DNA from: Ziziphus jujuba
Taxonomy: Eukaryota; Streptophyta; Magnoliopsida; Rosales; Rhamnaceae
Direction: 5' to 3'
DNA: 64,000 nucleotides
Assembly: GCF_031755915.1 (NCBI RefSeq)
Contig: NC_083388.1
Location: forward strand, 12,598,501 to 12,662,500
Each line of letters opens with the position of its first letter. Position 1 is the first letter of the stretch. Made by a program: the position numbers and the translations under genes. The notes below the pieces were generated by a model. That model saw only the letters and a list, made by a program, of their open reading frames with translations. It was not told where the DNA came from and searched no databases. This document shows, in pieces, positions 11,600-22,869 of this stretch.

Positions 11600-12990
11600 A
11601 ATAATAATACCTATAGTTGTATCGAATTTCTTTTTGCATTTACTTTTAGATTACTCTAAAATTACCATGGACATAGGTTATTGTATTGTTAAATATTCGA
11701 GGATTGAGACCCATAATCATGGTTGTGGTTGTGTTTAATTATTTAGAAGTGCTGAAAATTCAGGTTATGTAGTTTGTGGGAGTTGTATGGTGGTTGTGGA
11801 ACCATAACAGTGTGTTTTCGTGCATGTTTGTATTTTTAGAGAATGTCCCCATATTTTAGAGAGATTTTAATGGATTTTGTATAGAAATTCTTATAGGGCT
11901 TTTTCTAGGCAAGACTGTTTCGAGAGTTTTGGAGGGAATCCAATGGGGATTGCTTTTAATTAATTGTTTTTTGTTTTAATTTACAAACAATGACATTGCT
12001 TCTAAATTTGATTAATATGATAATTAAATCAGAACAAAAATTAATCCTTATTCCCTGTGGGTTCGACATCCTATCATTTTGAGAAACATATAATAAATAA
12101 CAAGCTTTTAAATCCATAAATTTTAAATTCATTACTTCAACAATCTCAAGCTTAAACAATTCCATGAACTATGAATTAAACACATGTTAAGATTAAACCT
12201 TGATACACAACATGCATGCATTTAAAATTCAAAATCCCACTTCTAAATCTTGAAACCCTAACTTAGATTCAATAATAAACGTCCAAAATACAAATTTCAA
12301 GAAATCCAAAAATCTCAACAAATCCTTTACATGCAAAGCAAAATCCATGCTTGAAACTCAAAGTTTGAATGGAAATTTTTTAAGCTCAAACCAATCCAAC
12401 AAGGTTTCCAAAAGAAGAAGAATTTTCTAAATTCTCAACCAATTTTGCATGCAAAGTTCCTAAATAACAGAAAAACTGGAGAAGAATTCAATGGCACTGA
12501 AATTAAGTAAGACTCATCAAAAAAATGAACTTTGTTAACTAAAGGTGGTGGTGGTTTGTTGTGTTACAAAAGGAAAAAGATTGATTTTGCCAAAAACAAT
12601 GATTTTAAAAGGGCCAACAACTTTGAAGATTCAAGAACAAGATTGAGTATGGAAGAAAAATTGAAAGAAAAACTCACTCTCTTAATTTACTCTCTTAATC
12701 AACCAAGAAGGAAGGAAAAATGAGAAGAAAAGAAATGAAAAATGGTGTTGATGGTGGCTCAAATAAAAAAAATAAAAAAAATGTATGAGCAACTTTGGAA
12801 TGACCCAAGATTCCTACATGGCAATTGACATATATACCCCTCCTTTACCAATTGAAAACCGCACGTGCTTGTACGTAGATGTAAAATTCTGCATATGCTC
12901 CTATTCTAAATTCTTTTCTCAAAACTAACCCAAAGAAAATAATTTTTAACTATATTCATGTATATAAACACAAGTTATAAATTATATATA
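11600..12990. other. AT-rich DNA, probably old retroelement leader/LTR, no gene
   Basis: Around 12045-12075 the text 'CTTATTCCCTGTGGGTTCGA' resembles the 'ccctgtgggttcgac' string often seen near LTRs of Athila/Tat elements, in line with the relic to the left. The small open frames (11956-12165, 12532-12723) have no recognisable protein content. Confidence 0.4.
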
Positions 12991-12994
12991 TATA

Positions 12995-13103
12995 GATATA
13001 CCAATTTGTTTTATTATAGAAACCTAGTAAGTTATTTATTTTATTCCCTGGTTTTCAAATAAATAACTTATTAGTTTTCTATAATAAAACAAATTGGTAT
13101 ATT
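12995..13103. repeat. Long hairpin (inverted repeat), MITE-like
   Basis: The left arm (12995-13041, containing ATACCAATTTGTTTTATTAT) is repeated in inverse orientation at 13058-13103 with about three mismatches over about 46 bp. A spacer of about 16 bp (containing CCCTGGTTTTC) lies between the arms. Flanking AT repeats extend the pairing weakly. It lies about 950 bp upstream of the CARB start codon. Confidence 0.85.
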
Positions 13104-13583
13104 TACATATATATACATGGAAAATTTTCATTGTGAATAAAAAAATTGTAATATCCAAAAAATTAATTTAAGAAATTTTTTCCCACCACCATTTTGGAAG
13201 GAAAATTTAAATGCCATGAATAAAATTCAAAGAAGATCAACAAAGAAAACATTTGAAAAAGAACGTACAAATAAAATATCAACCAGGATGTTACATTAAG
13301 CATAACCTATAAATATTTTTATTTGACAATTGTGTTAATTTTATCACTTTTTATAAGTCTTTTTCTCCCTGTAACCAAAGTACGAAATAAGTAAAAAAAA
13401 TTGGGGTAGCAACATATTTTCCGAATCTTATTTCTTTAATAACCAAACATGTGAAAATAATTTGTTTTTTTTTACTTTTTCTACCTCTCATCTTGACATC
13501 TTTTTTCTCCTCCACTTTTTTCCCTTCAATTTCCTTATAACCAACTCTAGCCTAAGAAATTTGTAATCAAGTCTTTCATATAT

Positions 13584-13625
<42 letters not shown>
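13584..13625. repeat. Compound microsatellite (AC)n-(AT)n
   Basis: (AC) units at about 13584-13600 run directly into (TA) units to 13625, upstream of the CARB promoter. Confidence 0.95.
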
Positions 13626-13847
13626 TCACATACACACTTGTCTCCGATATTGTTTTAAACTACATTAGTAAAAACAAAAACAAAAAAAACAAAAAAACAA
13701 AACAAAAAAATGTTGAGATTTTTACATAAGATCTTGAACCTCTTAAAAAACATTTATTAAAAAAAAAATAATAAAGTGGGGCGGGGGACCTCTGAACCAG
13801 GGAAAACCCGCCCCGTTTCCAAACGTTAATTTGATTTATTTCTCCAA

Positions 13848-13911
13848 AAACCCTAATTTTTTTTTTTTTTTTTGGTTAAATTTAGTTCTGTCCTCGAGTG
13901 AAAAACCCTAA
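13848..13911 (+). promoter_or_regulatory. Two telo-box motifs in the CARB promoter/5' leader
   Basis: AAACCCTAA occurs at 13848-13856 and 13903-13911, separated by a T-tract, 140-200 bp before the CARB start codon. Telo boxes are known in promoters of Arabidopsis ribosomal-protein and other growth-linked genes. Their function here is inferred. No TATA box is obvious nearby. Confidence 0.55.
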
Positions 13912-14051
13912 TGTCAATCGCTGTTTTGTACAAGTGCAAGTAAAAGAACAATAAAGAGAAACAAAATCTCCATAGCAAAGCCCAGCACTAAAACCAAAAA
14001 CATCCTCTTTCGGTCGCCATTTCCATACCTTCTCTTCCTCACTCCATCAAA

Positions 14052-17000
14052 ATGGAAATGGCCGTATGCGAAAATCTATCGTCTTCCAAGTCCATATTCA
14101 CGCAACATTCTTCGATTTTCTCTTCCAAGCTCTACTCGACGAAATCAAACACCTTTCGCTTAACTTTCTGCTCCAACGAGCTCCGAGCATCAAAACCCAC
14201 TGCTACATTGAGCACACGACTACCATGGCCGAAGCAATTGGCTTCCTTGTCGAAGCCAAAAAGAGTGAACGCCGTTCGCAGCAAACAGGTAATCTACAAT
14301 GGCATAGTGGGAGAAGAAGCACCTTCAGCTTCCAAGGTGGGCAAACGAACGGATATCAAGAAGATTATGATACTGGGTGCTGGGCCAATTGTGATTGGGC
14401 AAGCTTGCGAGTTCGATTATTCAGGTACCCAAGCTTGTAAAGCTCTCAAAGAAGAAGGATACGAAGTGGTTTTGATCAATTCGAACCCGGCAACCATCAT
14501 GACCGACCCGGATTTGGCCGACAGAACTTACATTACGCCGATGACACCGGACTTGGTCGAGCAGGTTATTGAAAAGGAACGCCCTGATGCTCTCTTGCCC
14601 ACAATGGGTGGGCAGACCGCGCTGAACTTGGCAGTGGCGTTGGCAGAAAGTGGTGTTCTTGAGAAATTCGGGGTCGAATTGATTGGAGCAAAGCTCGAAG
14701 CAATTAAGAAAGCTGAGGATAGAGATTTGTTCAAGCAGGCAATGAAGAATATTGGGATTAAGACACCACCTTCTGGGATTGGAACCACACTCGAAGAATG
14801 TATCGAAATTGCGAATGAGATTGGTGAGTTCCCTTTGATTATTAGGCCTGCATTCACATTGGGTGGTACTGGAGGTGGGATTGCTTACAATAAGGAGGAA
14901 TTTGAGATCATTTGCAAGGCGGGTTTGGCGGCGAGCTTGACCACTCAGGTCTTGGTGGAGAAGTCCTTGTTGGGCTGGAAGGAGTATGAGCTTGAGGTTA
15001 TGAGAGACTTGGCTGACAATGTGGTTATCATATGCTCCATTGAGAATATTGACCCAATGGGAGTGCATACTGGGGATTCAATCACTGTAGCTCCTGCCCA
15101 AACTTTGACTGATAAAGAGTACCAGCGGCTGAGGGACTACTCCATAGCAATTATAAGGGAAATTGGGGTTGAATGTGGTGGTTCTAATGTCCAGTTTGCT
15201 GTAAATCCCGATGATGGTGAAGTGATGGTGATTGAGATGAATCCGAGGGTGTCACGGTCATCGGCATTGGCGTCCAAGGCTACAGGTTTCCCTATAGCGA
15301 AAATGGCTGCCAAGCTATCTGTTGGTTATTCTTTGGATCAGATTCCTAATGACATTACAAAGAAGACGCCAGCCAGTTTTGAGCCTTCAATAGATTACGT
15401 GGTGACAAAGGCAAGTAGAAATGCTTCTTTATATGTTTCCTATAATATGGAAACATCTCCTTTCAAGTATTTCTAATGTTCTAACGTATATTCTAAAGCA
15501 TACAACCTAAAAAAGTTTTCAGTATTCGTTGGTCTGATGCTATTTTTTATTTTAGGCTTAATTAATAGTGCAGTGTAACAAAATTATACTGTCTAGAAGG
15601 CATATCCGTTTGTTTGTTGTTTGTTCGCCTCGAACTTTTAAAAATATGTTTGGCATGCCATCTTTGTTATAGTATTCTTCTGTACCTCCTATTTGATTGT
15701 TTAATCACTTCATCTACCTTGATCACGCAGATCCCTCGGTTTGCTTTTGAAAAATTTCCTGGGTCGCAGCCAATACTGACAACACAGATGAAATCTGTTG
15801 GTGAATCAATGGCACTTGGGCGCACATTCCAAGAATCCTTTCAGAAAGCACTTCGATCTTTGGAATGTGGCTACTCCGGATGGGGTTGTGGGAAGGTTAA
15901 GGAACTTGATTGGGACTGGGACCAGTTGAAGTATAGCCTACGAGTCCCTAGCCCAGACCGCATCCATGCTGTATATGCTGCCATGAAGAAGGGGATGAAG
16001 GTAGATGATATTCATGAGATGAGTTACATTGACAAATGGTTTCTCACGCAGCTTAAGGAGCTAGTAGATGTGGAGCAATTCCTTCTGTCTCATAGACTGT
16101 CTGATCTTACAAAGGATGACTTACTTGAAGTGAAAAAAAGAGGCTTTAGTGATAAGCAAATAGCTTTTGCCACTAAATCTTCTGACAAAGAAGTACGGTT
16201 AAAGAGGCTCTCTTTAGGTGTATCTCCATCATATAAGCGGGTAGATACTTGTGCTGCTGAGTTTGAGGCTAATACTCCTTATATGTATTCTTCCTATGAT
16301 TTTGAGTGTGAATCAGCTCCCACTCAAAGAAAGAAGGTCTTGATTTTAGGTGGAGGACCAAATCGAATTGGTCAGGGAATTGAATTTGATTACTGCTGTT
16401 GCCACACATCCTTTGCGCTTCAGGTGTGTAATTCTTGATTCTCATACCATAAGTGTGAAACTTTATTGACTTCGAAATTCTGAGCAATTAGTAAATCTAC
16501 TGATGACCTTTCTAATAGATATCTATTATGGGATGGTCAAAGGAAATTATTAATCTTGCATTAAGTTTCACTTGTATAATGGGTGACAGTACACTATAGC
16601 AGGCAATATTGTGGGCCTATTATCTAGAGCTGGAAATAGAATAAAAGGTATGATATCTCTAGATTCATTCTAGGGGTTCACTTAGTTGAATAAACTTGGA
16701 ATTAAGTGAAACTATTGAGTAATCCATGGTTAAAATGTCGTCTAATTTGTCCTGCTTAAAAAAATTGAAGAAGTAAAGCTGATTGTTAGCACATCTGAAA
16801 GAGTTCTAATGGTATAGGCTGCAAATGGTATTTTTGGCCAACAAATGAATATGATGAATGGTAGAGGGATCTATTTTATGTGATTAATGCAGATGCCTTC
16901 ACCACAAAGGATTTGGATATGGTTAATTTGTTCAGTCCATTATTTACACCAATTCATTGGTAGCTTATCGAATGTAGAGTTTGATGATCTACTAATATGC

Positions 17001-18650
17001 TTGGACATTTGCACATGGGGTCATGTATCTCTGACATTATTACCTTCCGGTTATATCTTTTATTTATATGTTACTTATATCTGCAGTTCTTATTTTCAGA
17101 AAGCAGGATATGAGACAATCATGATGAACTCGAATCCTGAAACAGTTTTGACAGATTATGACACAAGTGACCGTCTATATTTTGAACCCCTGACCGTTGA
17201 AGATGTGCTGAACATTATTGATCTGGAACGCCCTGATGGTATCATTGTGCAGTTTGGAGGTCAAACACCTCTTAAGCTGGCTCTACCTATTCAACAGTAC
17301 TTAGACGAGCACAAGCCTCAGAGTGCAAGTGGGACTGGCCCTGTACACATTTGGGGTACGACACCTGATTCCATAGATGCTGCAGAGGACAGAGAGAGAT
17401 TCAATTTAATTCTTAAGGAGCTAAATATTGAGCAGCCAAAAGGAGGAATTGCCAAGAGTGATGTTGATGCTCTTTCCATTGCAACAGACATTGGCTACCC
17501 TGTTGTTGTCCGTCCTTCCTATGTTTTGGGAGGGCGGGCTATGGAGATTGTATACAGTGATGACAAACTTATAACCTACCTTGAAACTGCTGTGGAGGTG
17601 GATCCGGAACGTCCTGTGTTGATTGACAAATATTTATCTGATGCCATTGAGATTGATGTTGATGCACTGGCTGACTCCCAAGGTAATGTTGTGATTGGTG
17701 GGATCATGGAGCACATAGAGCAGGCTGGGGTCCATTCTGGTGATTCTGCTTGCTCAATTCCAACAAAAACCATCCCATCTTCTTGCTTGGATACAATTAG
17801 GTCATGGACTAAAAAATTGGCAAAGAGGTTAAATGTGTGTGGGCTCATGAACTGTCAGTATGCAATTACAGTGTCTGGGGAGGTCTTCTTGCTTGAGGCA
17901 AATCCTCGTGCGTCTCGTACTGTCCCATTTGTGTCCAAGGCAATTGGACATCCATTGGCTAAGTATGCTTCCCTTGTCATGTCTGGAAAGTCTCTTTATG
18001 ACCTAGGTTTTACTGAAGAGGTGATCCCTGCACATGTTTCGGTGAAGGAAGCTGTCCTTCCATTTGAAAAATTTCAGGGTTGTGATGTGCTGCTAGGGCC
18101 TGAGATGCGTAGCACTGGTGAGGTGATGGGTATAGATTATGAGTTTCCCATTGCGTTTGCCAAAGCTCAAATTGCAGCTGGACAGAAGCCACCCCTTTCA
18201 GGCACTGTATTCTTAAGCTTGAATGACTTGACGAAGCCACATCTTGAAAGGATAGCAAAGGCCTTCCAAGGGCTAGGATTTAAGATTGTTTCAACTTCAG
18301 GAACAGCTCACATTCTTGAATTATCAGGAATTCCAGTGGAACGAGTGTTGAAGTTGCATGAGGGGCGGCCACATGCTGGTGATATGGTTTCTAATGGGCA
18401 AATCCAGTTAATGGTAATTACAAGTTCAGGTGATGCACTTGACCAGATTGATGGGCGGCAGCTGAGGAGGATGGCCCTTGCATACAAGGTTCCCGTAATA
18501 ACAACAGTTGCTGGAGCTTTGGCAACTGCAGAAGCAATAAGGAGTTTAAGGTCAAGCACTGTTAAGATGATTGCACTTCAAGACTACTTCAATGTTGGAT
18601 CGGAAACAGAGAGTAGTAAAAATTTGCAGTCAGCATCTTCCCCCTTATAA
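14052..18650 (+). CDS. CARB: Carbamoyl-phosphate synthase large (ammonia) chain, plastidial
   Basis: The protein makes carbamoyl phosphate from bicarbonate, glutamine-derived ammonia and two ATP, with a separate small (CARA) subunit. The product feeds pyrimidine and arginine synthesis in plastids. Exons are 14052-15410, 15731-16423 and 17100-18650, all joined in phase 0, giving 1200 residues, near the usual plant length. Residues 1 to about 80 are Ser/Arg-rich and acid-poor like a chloroplast transit peptide. The first synthetase half has [17 protein letters not shown] (about 109-125) and [14 protein letters not shown] (about 263-276). The second has [15 protein letters not shown] (about 660-674), [17 protein letters not shown] and LEANPRASR (about 949-957). 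The C-terminal MGS-like regulatory domain ([23 protein letters not shown]) is complete; family knowledge gives UMP inhibition and ornithine activation here. No stops or frameshifts are present. Start choice: the first ATG, in an AAAATGG context. Confidence 0.97.
15411..15730 (+). other. CARB intron 1, a GC-AG intron
   Basis: The exon ends in ACAAAG and the intron starts GCAAGT, ending CACGCAG. The protein alignment [17 protein letters not shown] fixes the junction. A GT donor in phase near this point does not exist, so the donor is GC in an otherwise perfect consensus. The length is 320 bp. Confidence 0.85.
16424..17099 (+). other. CARB intron 2 (GT-AG)
   Basis: The donor is CAG|GTGTGT and the acceptor TTTTCAG|AAAGCA, 676 bp. 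It falls inside the nucleotide-binding motif of the second half, between CCHTSFALQ and [14 protein letters not shown]. Confidence 0.9.
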
Positions 18651-20644
18651 ATTAACTAGGAATTTGGTAAGCACTCCTTTATTGCTTTTCGCTATATGTC
18701 TAGCTGTGTATCAGTTATCGTCGTTTGAGACAAGCTATTATTTTAGTGCTTTTGGGTCGAAATTCTTCCATTTTCATCTGTTTCCCTACCTTTTTCTTTG
18801 TGTGCGTCGTGTGTAGTTTACGTAAGATTAAGAGGTTGCATGGTAGAGGTATTTTGGAAAGTGGTGTCCATGATTGCTTTTGGCATTGGACAATGTGCTA
18901 TATAAATAACATAACTTTTTAGATAGATGCAGTTACTTATTAGTTCGTACTTTATTTATCCATTTGAACTGCTCCATATAAAATTGTACCAATAAGAACA
19001 AGTTAAAACATTCTTTACTGTGAGTACCTGAGGTGTTAAACTCTGTTGCATGCTTCAATTTATAAAGCAAAAGGAATATGGAAATGGAACCTCATTACTG
19101 CACCAAGTAGCAGAGAATTTTGATTAAGAAACTAGATAGTAATTCGGTTGACCTTCCAAAGAACCACAAATCCCAATGGAGGAAAACAATCTACTTTTTC
19201 ATGGTTTCCTTCTTGCAATTTTTTCCTCTCTTCTCACTATAACCATTTCTATATAATCTTTTAAAATATAAAATAATAGCAAGTGGTTTATTGAAATTGG
19301 AATATTCAATCTTATTATTCAAGTACATTGATAAAATTCTTCACCGATGGCTAAATATGTACATGTAAGCCTAAAATGACTATTTCATAGTATGACCAGA
19401 GGGTGCCCACTTTGTCTGCATCCTGTGCTACAGCAATCTATCCTGCTGTGTAATTGCCTAGCGAGTAAAATATGCACCATACTTTGAAAAAAAAATAAAA
19501 AATTATTTATTTATTTTATACAGTGAATTTTTTCAGTGGCTTATAAGTTTTCATGTCTAGATTTTCCATAGTCGTCAAATTTACTTTTGGTGTGACTGAT
19601 GATTTTCCGAGTGCATTTACTCAAGGTGATAAGAGAGTCGAGTAATGATCTATAAATTTAGGCCTGGAGATTGATATTGTTCTTAAGCCTCAACTTATTT
19701 TTTATTTTTAAGTTGCCTGGTTAGAAAAGTGGTTTTTTTTTATTATTATTTTTTGGTGAATGGTTAGAGAAGTGGTTGATATTGAATGGTTCTCGTTGGA
19801 GAAAATTTTGAAACTTTCTAGTCTTCTTTCTTATAGCTTATAACAAATTGCTTTACAAGCAGTCTTTCGTCATGAAAAACTTAAAAAGAAGACTATGTGG
19901 TCATCTTTCTTCTGTAGATAGCGGTCAAGCTTAACCTACTTCAACTACGGAAGCACGACTTTCTTGAGACCGGCAATGACAATTAGTTCTTGATGTCATG
20001 TTGCTAAATTATTAGATCTCTACTGTTGAATGTTTTATGAATTCATACAAAAATTAATTAGCATTTTAAAATGCTTTGTAGGCTATAATGCCCGAGGCAT
20101 AACACCAAAAATAGCTGAAAGTTGTTTAAAATATTAAGCATTTTAAGGTTATATAAAATTATCTCTATGTGGTGGGGTCGGATTCATGACTTTTCTTTTT
20201 TTTATTTATATAGATTACATTAATTTTGTTAATTGACATTTAAGTAAGCAAAAACCAAATGCATAAACATTTTTAAACGAACTTTTACCTTATAAGTTGA
20301 AAATATTTTGTCAACTTACTTTTGCTTTTTCACCTACTTGCTTTGCAGTAAGGATAGACTTATTAAATATCTTGATTGGTTTCAGATTAAGTAGTGTGGG
20401 AATGAGTTGAAAAGGGAATTTTTTATACTACGTAGTCCTAGGTCTATGACTCTCTGTGATAAAAATATTCCAATATTATGCCTATTTTCCTGTCTTAAGA
20501 CTCTAGCCACTTAACCTTTGTTTCCCATAAGCTTATATCGAAAACATGATCTGCAGTTTTAACCATAACGCCTAATTTCTTGGTTTTCACTATATTTGTT
20601 CATTTATTGTTTTCTTTTCTTTTTTGATTTTTCTTTTTTTTTAT

Positions 20645-20645
<1 letters not shown>

Positions 20646-20679
<34 letters not shown>

Positions 20680-20708
20680 TTGTGTTTGTGTGTGTGTGTG
20701 TTTGTGTG
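20646..20708. repeat. Compound microsatellite (TA)n-(GT)n
   Basis: TA units to about 20665 are followed by GT units with occasional TTTGT interruptions to 20708. Confidence 0.95.
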
Positions 20709-21975
20709 TCTTAATGTTTGAGGAGGGGTTTGAAATGACTGAATTAGACATGTGGTGATGTGGGCTGGATTTTCTACTCATGTGCTCTAAGTTTCTGTAT
20801 ATCCACTGATTTGGAGGCCTAATTAGTCTTCAAAATTGAAAAGGAAAGAAGAACTTCAAGGATCATTGAAGGTTTCCCTACTCTACCCTTAGCGGTCTGA
20901 GTGGGAAGCTGGTTGGAGCAAAGACCTTAAAACATTGCTCAAAACCGTGTGGGCCTTCTCTTTTTGAGCCGAACTGTTTTGTTATGGAAACTTGGAAATG
21001 GAATATGAAGTTCAAGAGGTGCTCTAGAATTTTTGACAACTTGGCAGCCATTTATGGATTATATTCGATGATAATTCTTCTACAGATTTAGTTCAGAATC
21101 CACTAAGTTTGGTCAGTTTTTTGCTCCATTGGTTTCTATCAATTCGACACAATCTGCACATTAATGTGGTGTACAACTTAGGTTTGCATCATTAATCAAC
21201 GAAAAGATACAAATTTCTTTTTTATGGTCCAAGTCTTGAGGAGAATGGTCATGGTCCCTGTTACATAAACATGGCATAAATCCAACCACTCAGAATGCCC
21301 TATCTAGGTGAAAAACTTACACGTAAGGATAGGTTCACATCATTCCTGTAACGGGCTACGTAAGCCGAACAAGCTATCATCTTGTACAAAGTCAAAGCAA
21401 AGCAATTGTAATTTATGTGGACTTTAAAAATAATGGTTGAGGGTTCTGGGTGGTTCATTATTATCTATATACCAGTTATATATAAGCTTTTCTCCCTATC
21501 GTGACGAGCATAGCCACTGACAACGTTCCTGAAAATTGTGCACTGTTAATTTAACCATTAAAAACCCTGACCGTAAGATTTTTCTGTATGGAAGGTATTA
21601 ATTTTTCTTATCCTCGATGTCAAATACTAGCATAAAACTATCTGAGTCTTTTGTTCAAAGTTGCATATTTATTAAGTGTGCAACATGAATTCGAAACCTT
21701 CATTAATTATGTTCGAGAGCAGGCAAAGTCCTTGTAACTCAGGGCAGACCAGTTAATTGGTGACTGCTCAAAGTACCAAATGCCGTATAACACTTGTGCA
21801 GTGTGTGCCACCATGACCATTCAAACTGATTAGGACATTTCTTTCGCAACTCTGTTTTGACTGGTTTTCTTAAAATCTATACCTTAGCTGTTATGTTAGT
21901 TTATCTGAGATTTTATATCCATCTTGAGGCCCGAAATAAAAAATAAAGACTTCTGTCTAGTGTCTGAGTCATAAT

Positions 21976-22080
21976 CTTTGTTGTCATACTTCTCTGTTTT
22001 TTTTTTTTTTTTTTTTAAAATTTTTTTTATTTTTATATTTCTTCTTCTTCTTCTTCTTCTTCTTCTTATTATTATTATTT
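21976..22080. repeat. Poly-T tract and (TTC)n-(ATT)n microsatellite
   Basis: A T-run at about 21996-22016 is followed by a T-rich stretch, about nine TTC units from about 22039, then ATT units to about 22080. On the minus strand this gives a spurious arginine/lysine-rich open frame. Confidence 0.9.
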
Positions 22081-22761
22081 TATAAGGGCCACTCTCTCTG
22101 TAATTGAAAGTACATATTTTTTTGAAAAAAAAAAAAATGGTGTTTGGTGTTGTTTTCTGTTGGCAGGACAAATTTTTGGTATTTTGTAGTGAAATGGTTC
22201 AGCGGGTGTTACCATTTGTGAAATTTCAATTTCATTCTCTAGAAGCCTTGTAATTTAAGGAGGGATTAAAAAGTGGATTTTGGTTTGGAGCATTTTGGAT
22301 TTATACATGATAGCTGTGCATTACTATGTTTTCCATTTTCTAAACCCGAAAAAGAAAAAGAAATTAGAAAATAAAGACTTTATATATATATATATATATA
22401 TATAAAAACTTGAATACTTGGGTAATGGTTTCAAATGTTAAAGTCCACACGCAAAAGAATCTTTTAAATAGAAGAATACATCATGGTGGATGCTGATATA
22501 AGTAGAGGGAATGAAACCAAGTCCAACTGCTTCCACCGTAAAGTTGAAGCTCTGATTTTTCTAAGCAAGTGGAAAACTTGCTCACTTAAGTTAAATTATT
22601 TTGTTATGATACTAATCTAGAGAAATCGAATGGCTCTAGATAGAATACTTAATTTAATATTATTGATTCAGACTTGATAAGATTAAAAAAAAAAATTATT
22701 TATAATAACAAACAAAATTATTTATACATATATTTTACATCTTGGAATAAATTTGTCACAA

Positions 22762-22865
22762 TTAATATTCGTCAATGGCAGCTTTGAACTTAGTTGGATC
22801 ATCACACAGTTTTCTCACTTCATGTGCGCAACGAGCTGACCGGCTCTCCACCAACCTTGCCCCAC
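22762..22865 (-). CDS. Possible terminal exon of an unidentified gene
   Basis: On the minus strand a T-rich tract ending in TTCGTAG looks like a splice acceptor. It is followed by 104 nt that encode 33 residues (GARLVESRSARCAHEVRKLC, then DDPTKFKAAIDEY) and a TAA stop. The stretch is markedly richer in G+C than its flanks and reads like a real, charged protein end. Upstream on the same strand (about 23066) a GTAAGA donor-like site exists, but the frame before it contains stops in the needed phase, so I could not join a second exon. I do not recognise the protein. It may be the end of a gene whose other exons are lost, or chance. Confidence 0.3.
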
Positions 22866-22869
22866 CTAC

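Larger units (their letters stand above)
18651..22160. other. CARB 3' region and intergenic DNA
   Basis: Immediately after the stop, TTTG|GTAAGC looks like a splice donor, so a 3'-UTR intron is possible. An acceptor-like TTTTTAG lies at about 18915-18922, and another (TTGGCAG) at about 22160. No second gene was recognised. The stretch 20700-21400 is less AT-rich but every frame is interrupted. A (TA)n-(GT)n microsatellite lies at 20646-20708. Confidence 0.5.

Noticed and set aside
14421..15068. 215-codon minus-strand open frame inside CARB
   Set aside because: Antisense shadow of the CARB coding frame; no protein features of its own.
16887..17099. Upstream extension of CARB exon 3 to an ATG at 16887
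   Set aside because: This is intron 2; the acceptor TTTTCAG at 17093-17099 and continuity with other CarB proteins place the exon start at 17100.
21896..22171. Arg/Lys-rich minus-strand frame
   Set aside because: Translation of the poly-T and (TTC)n microsatellite.
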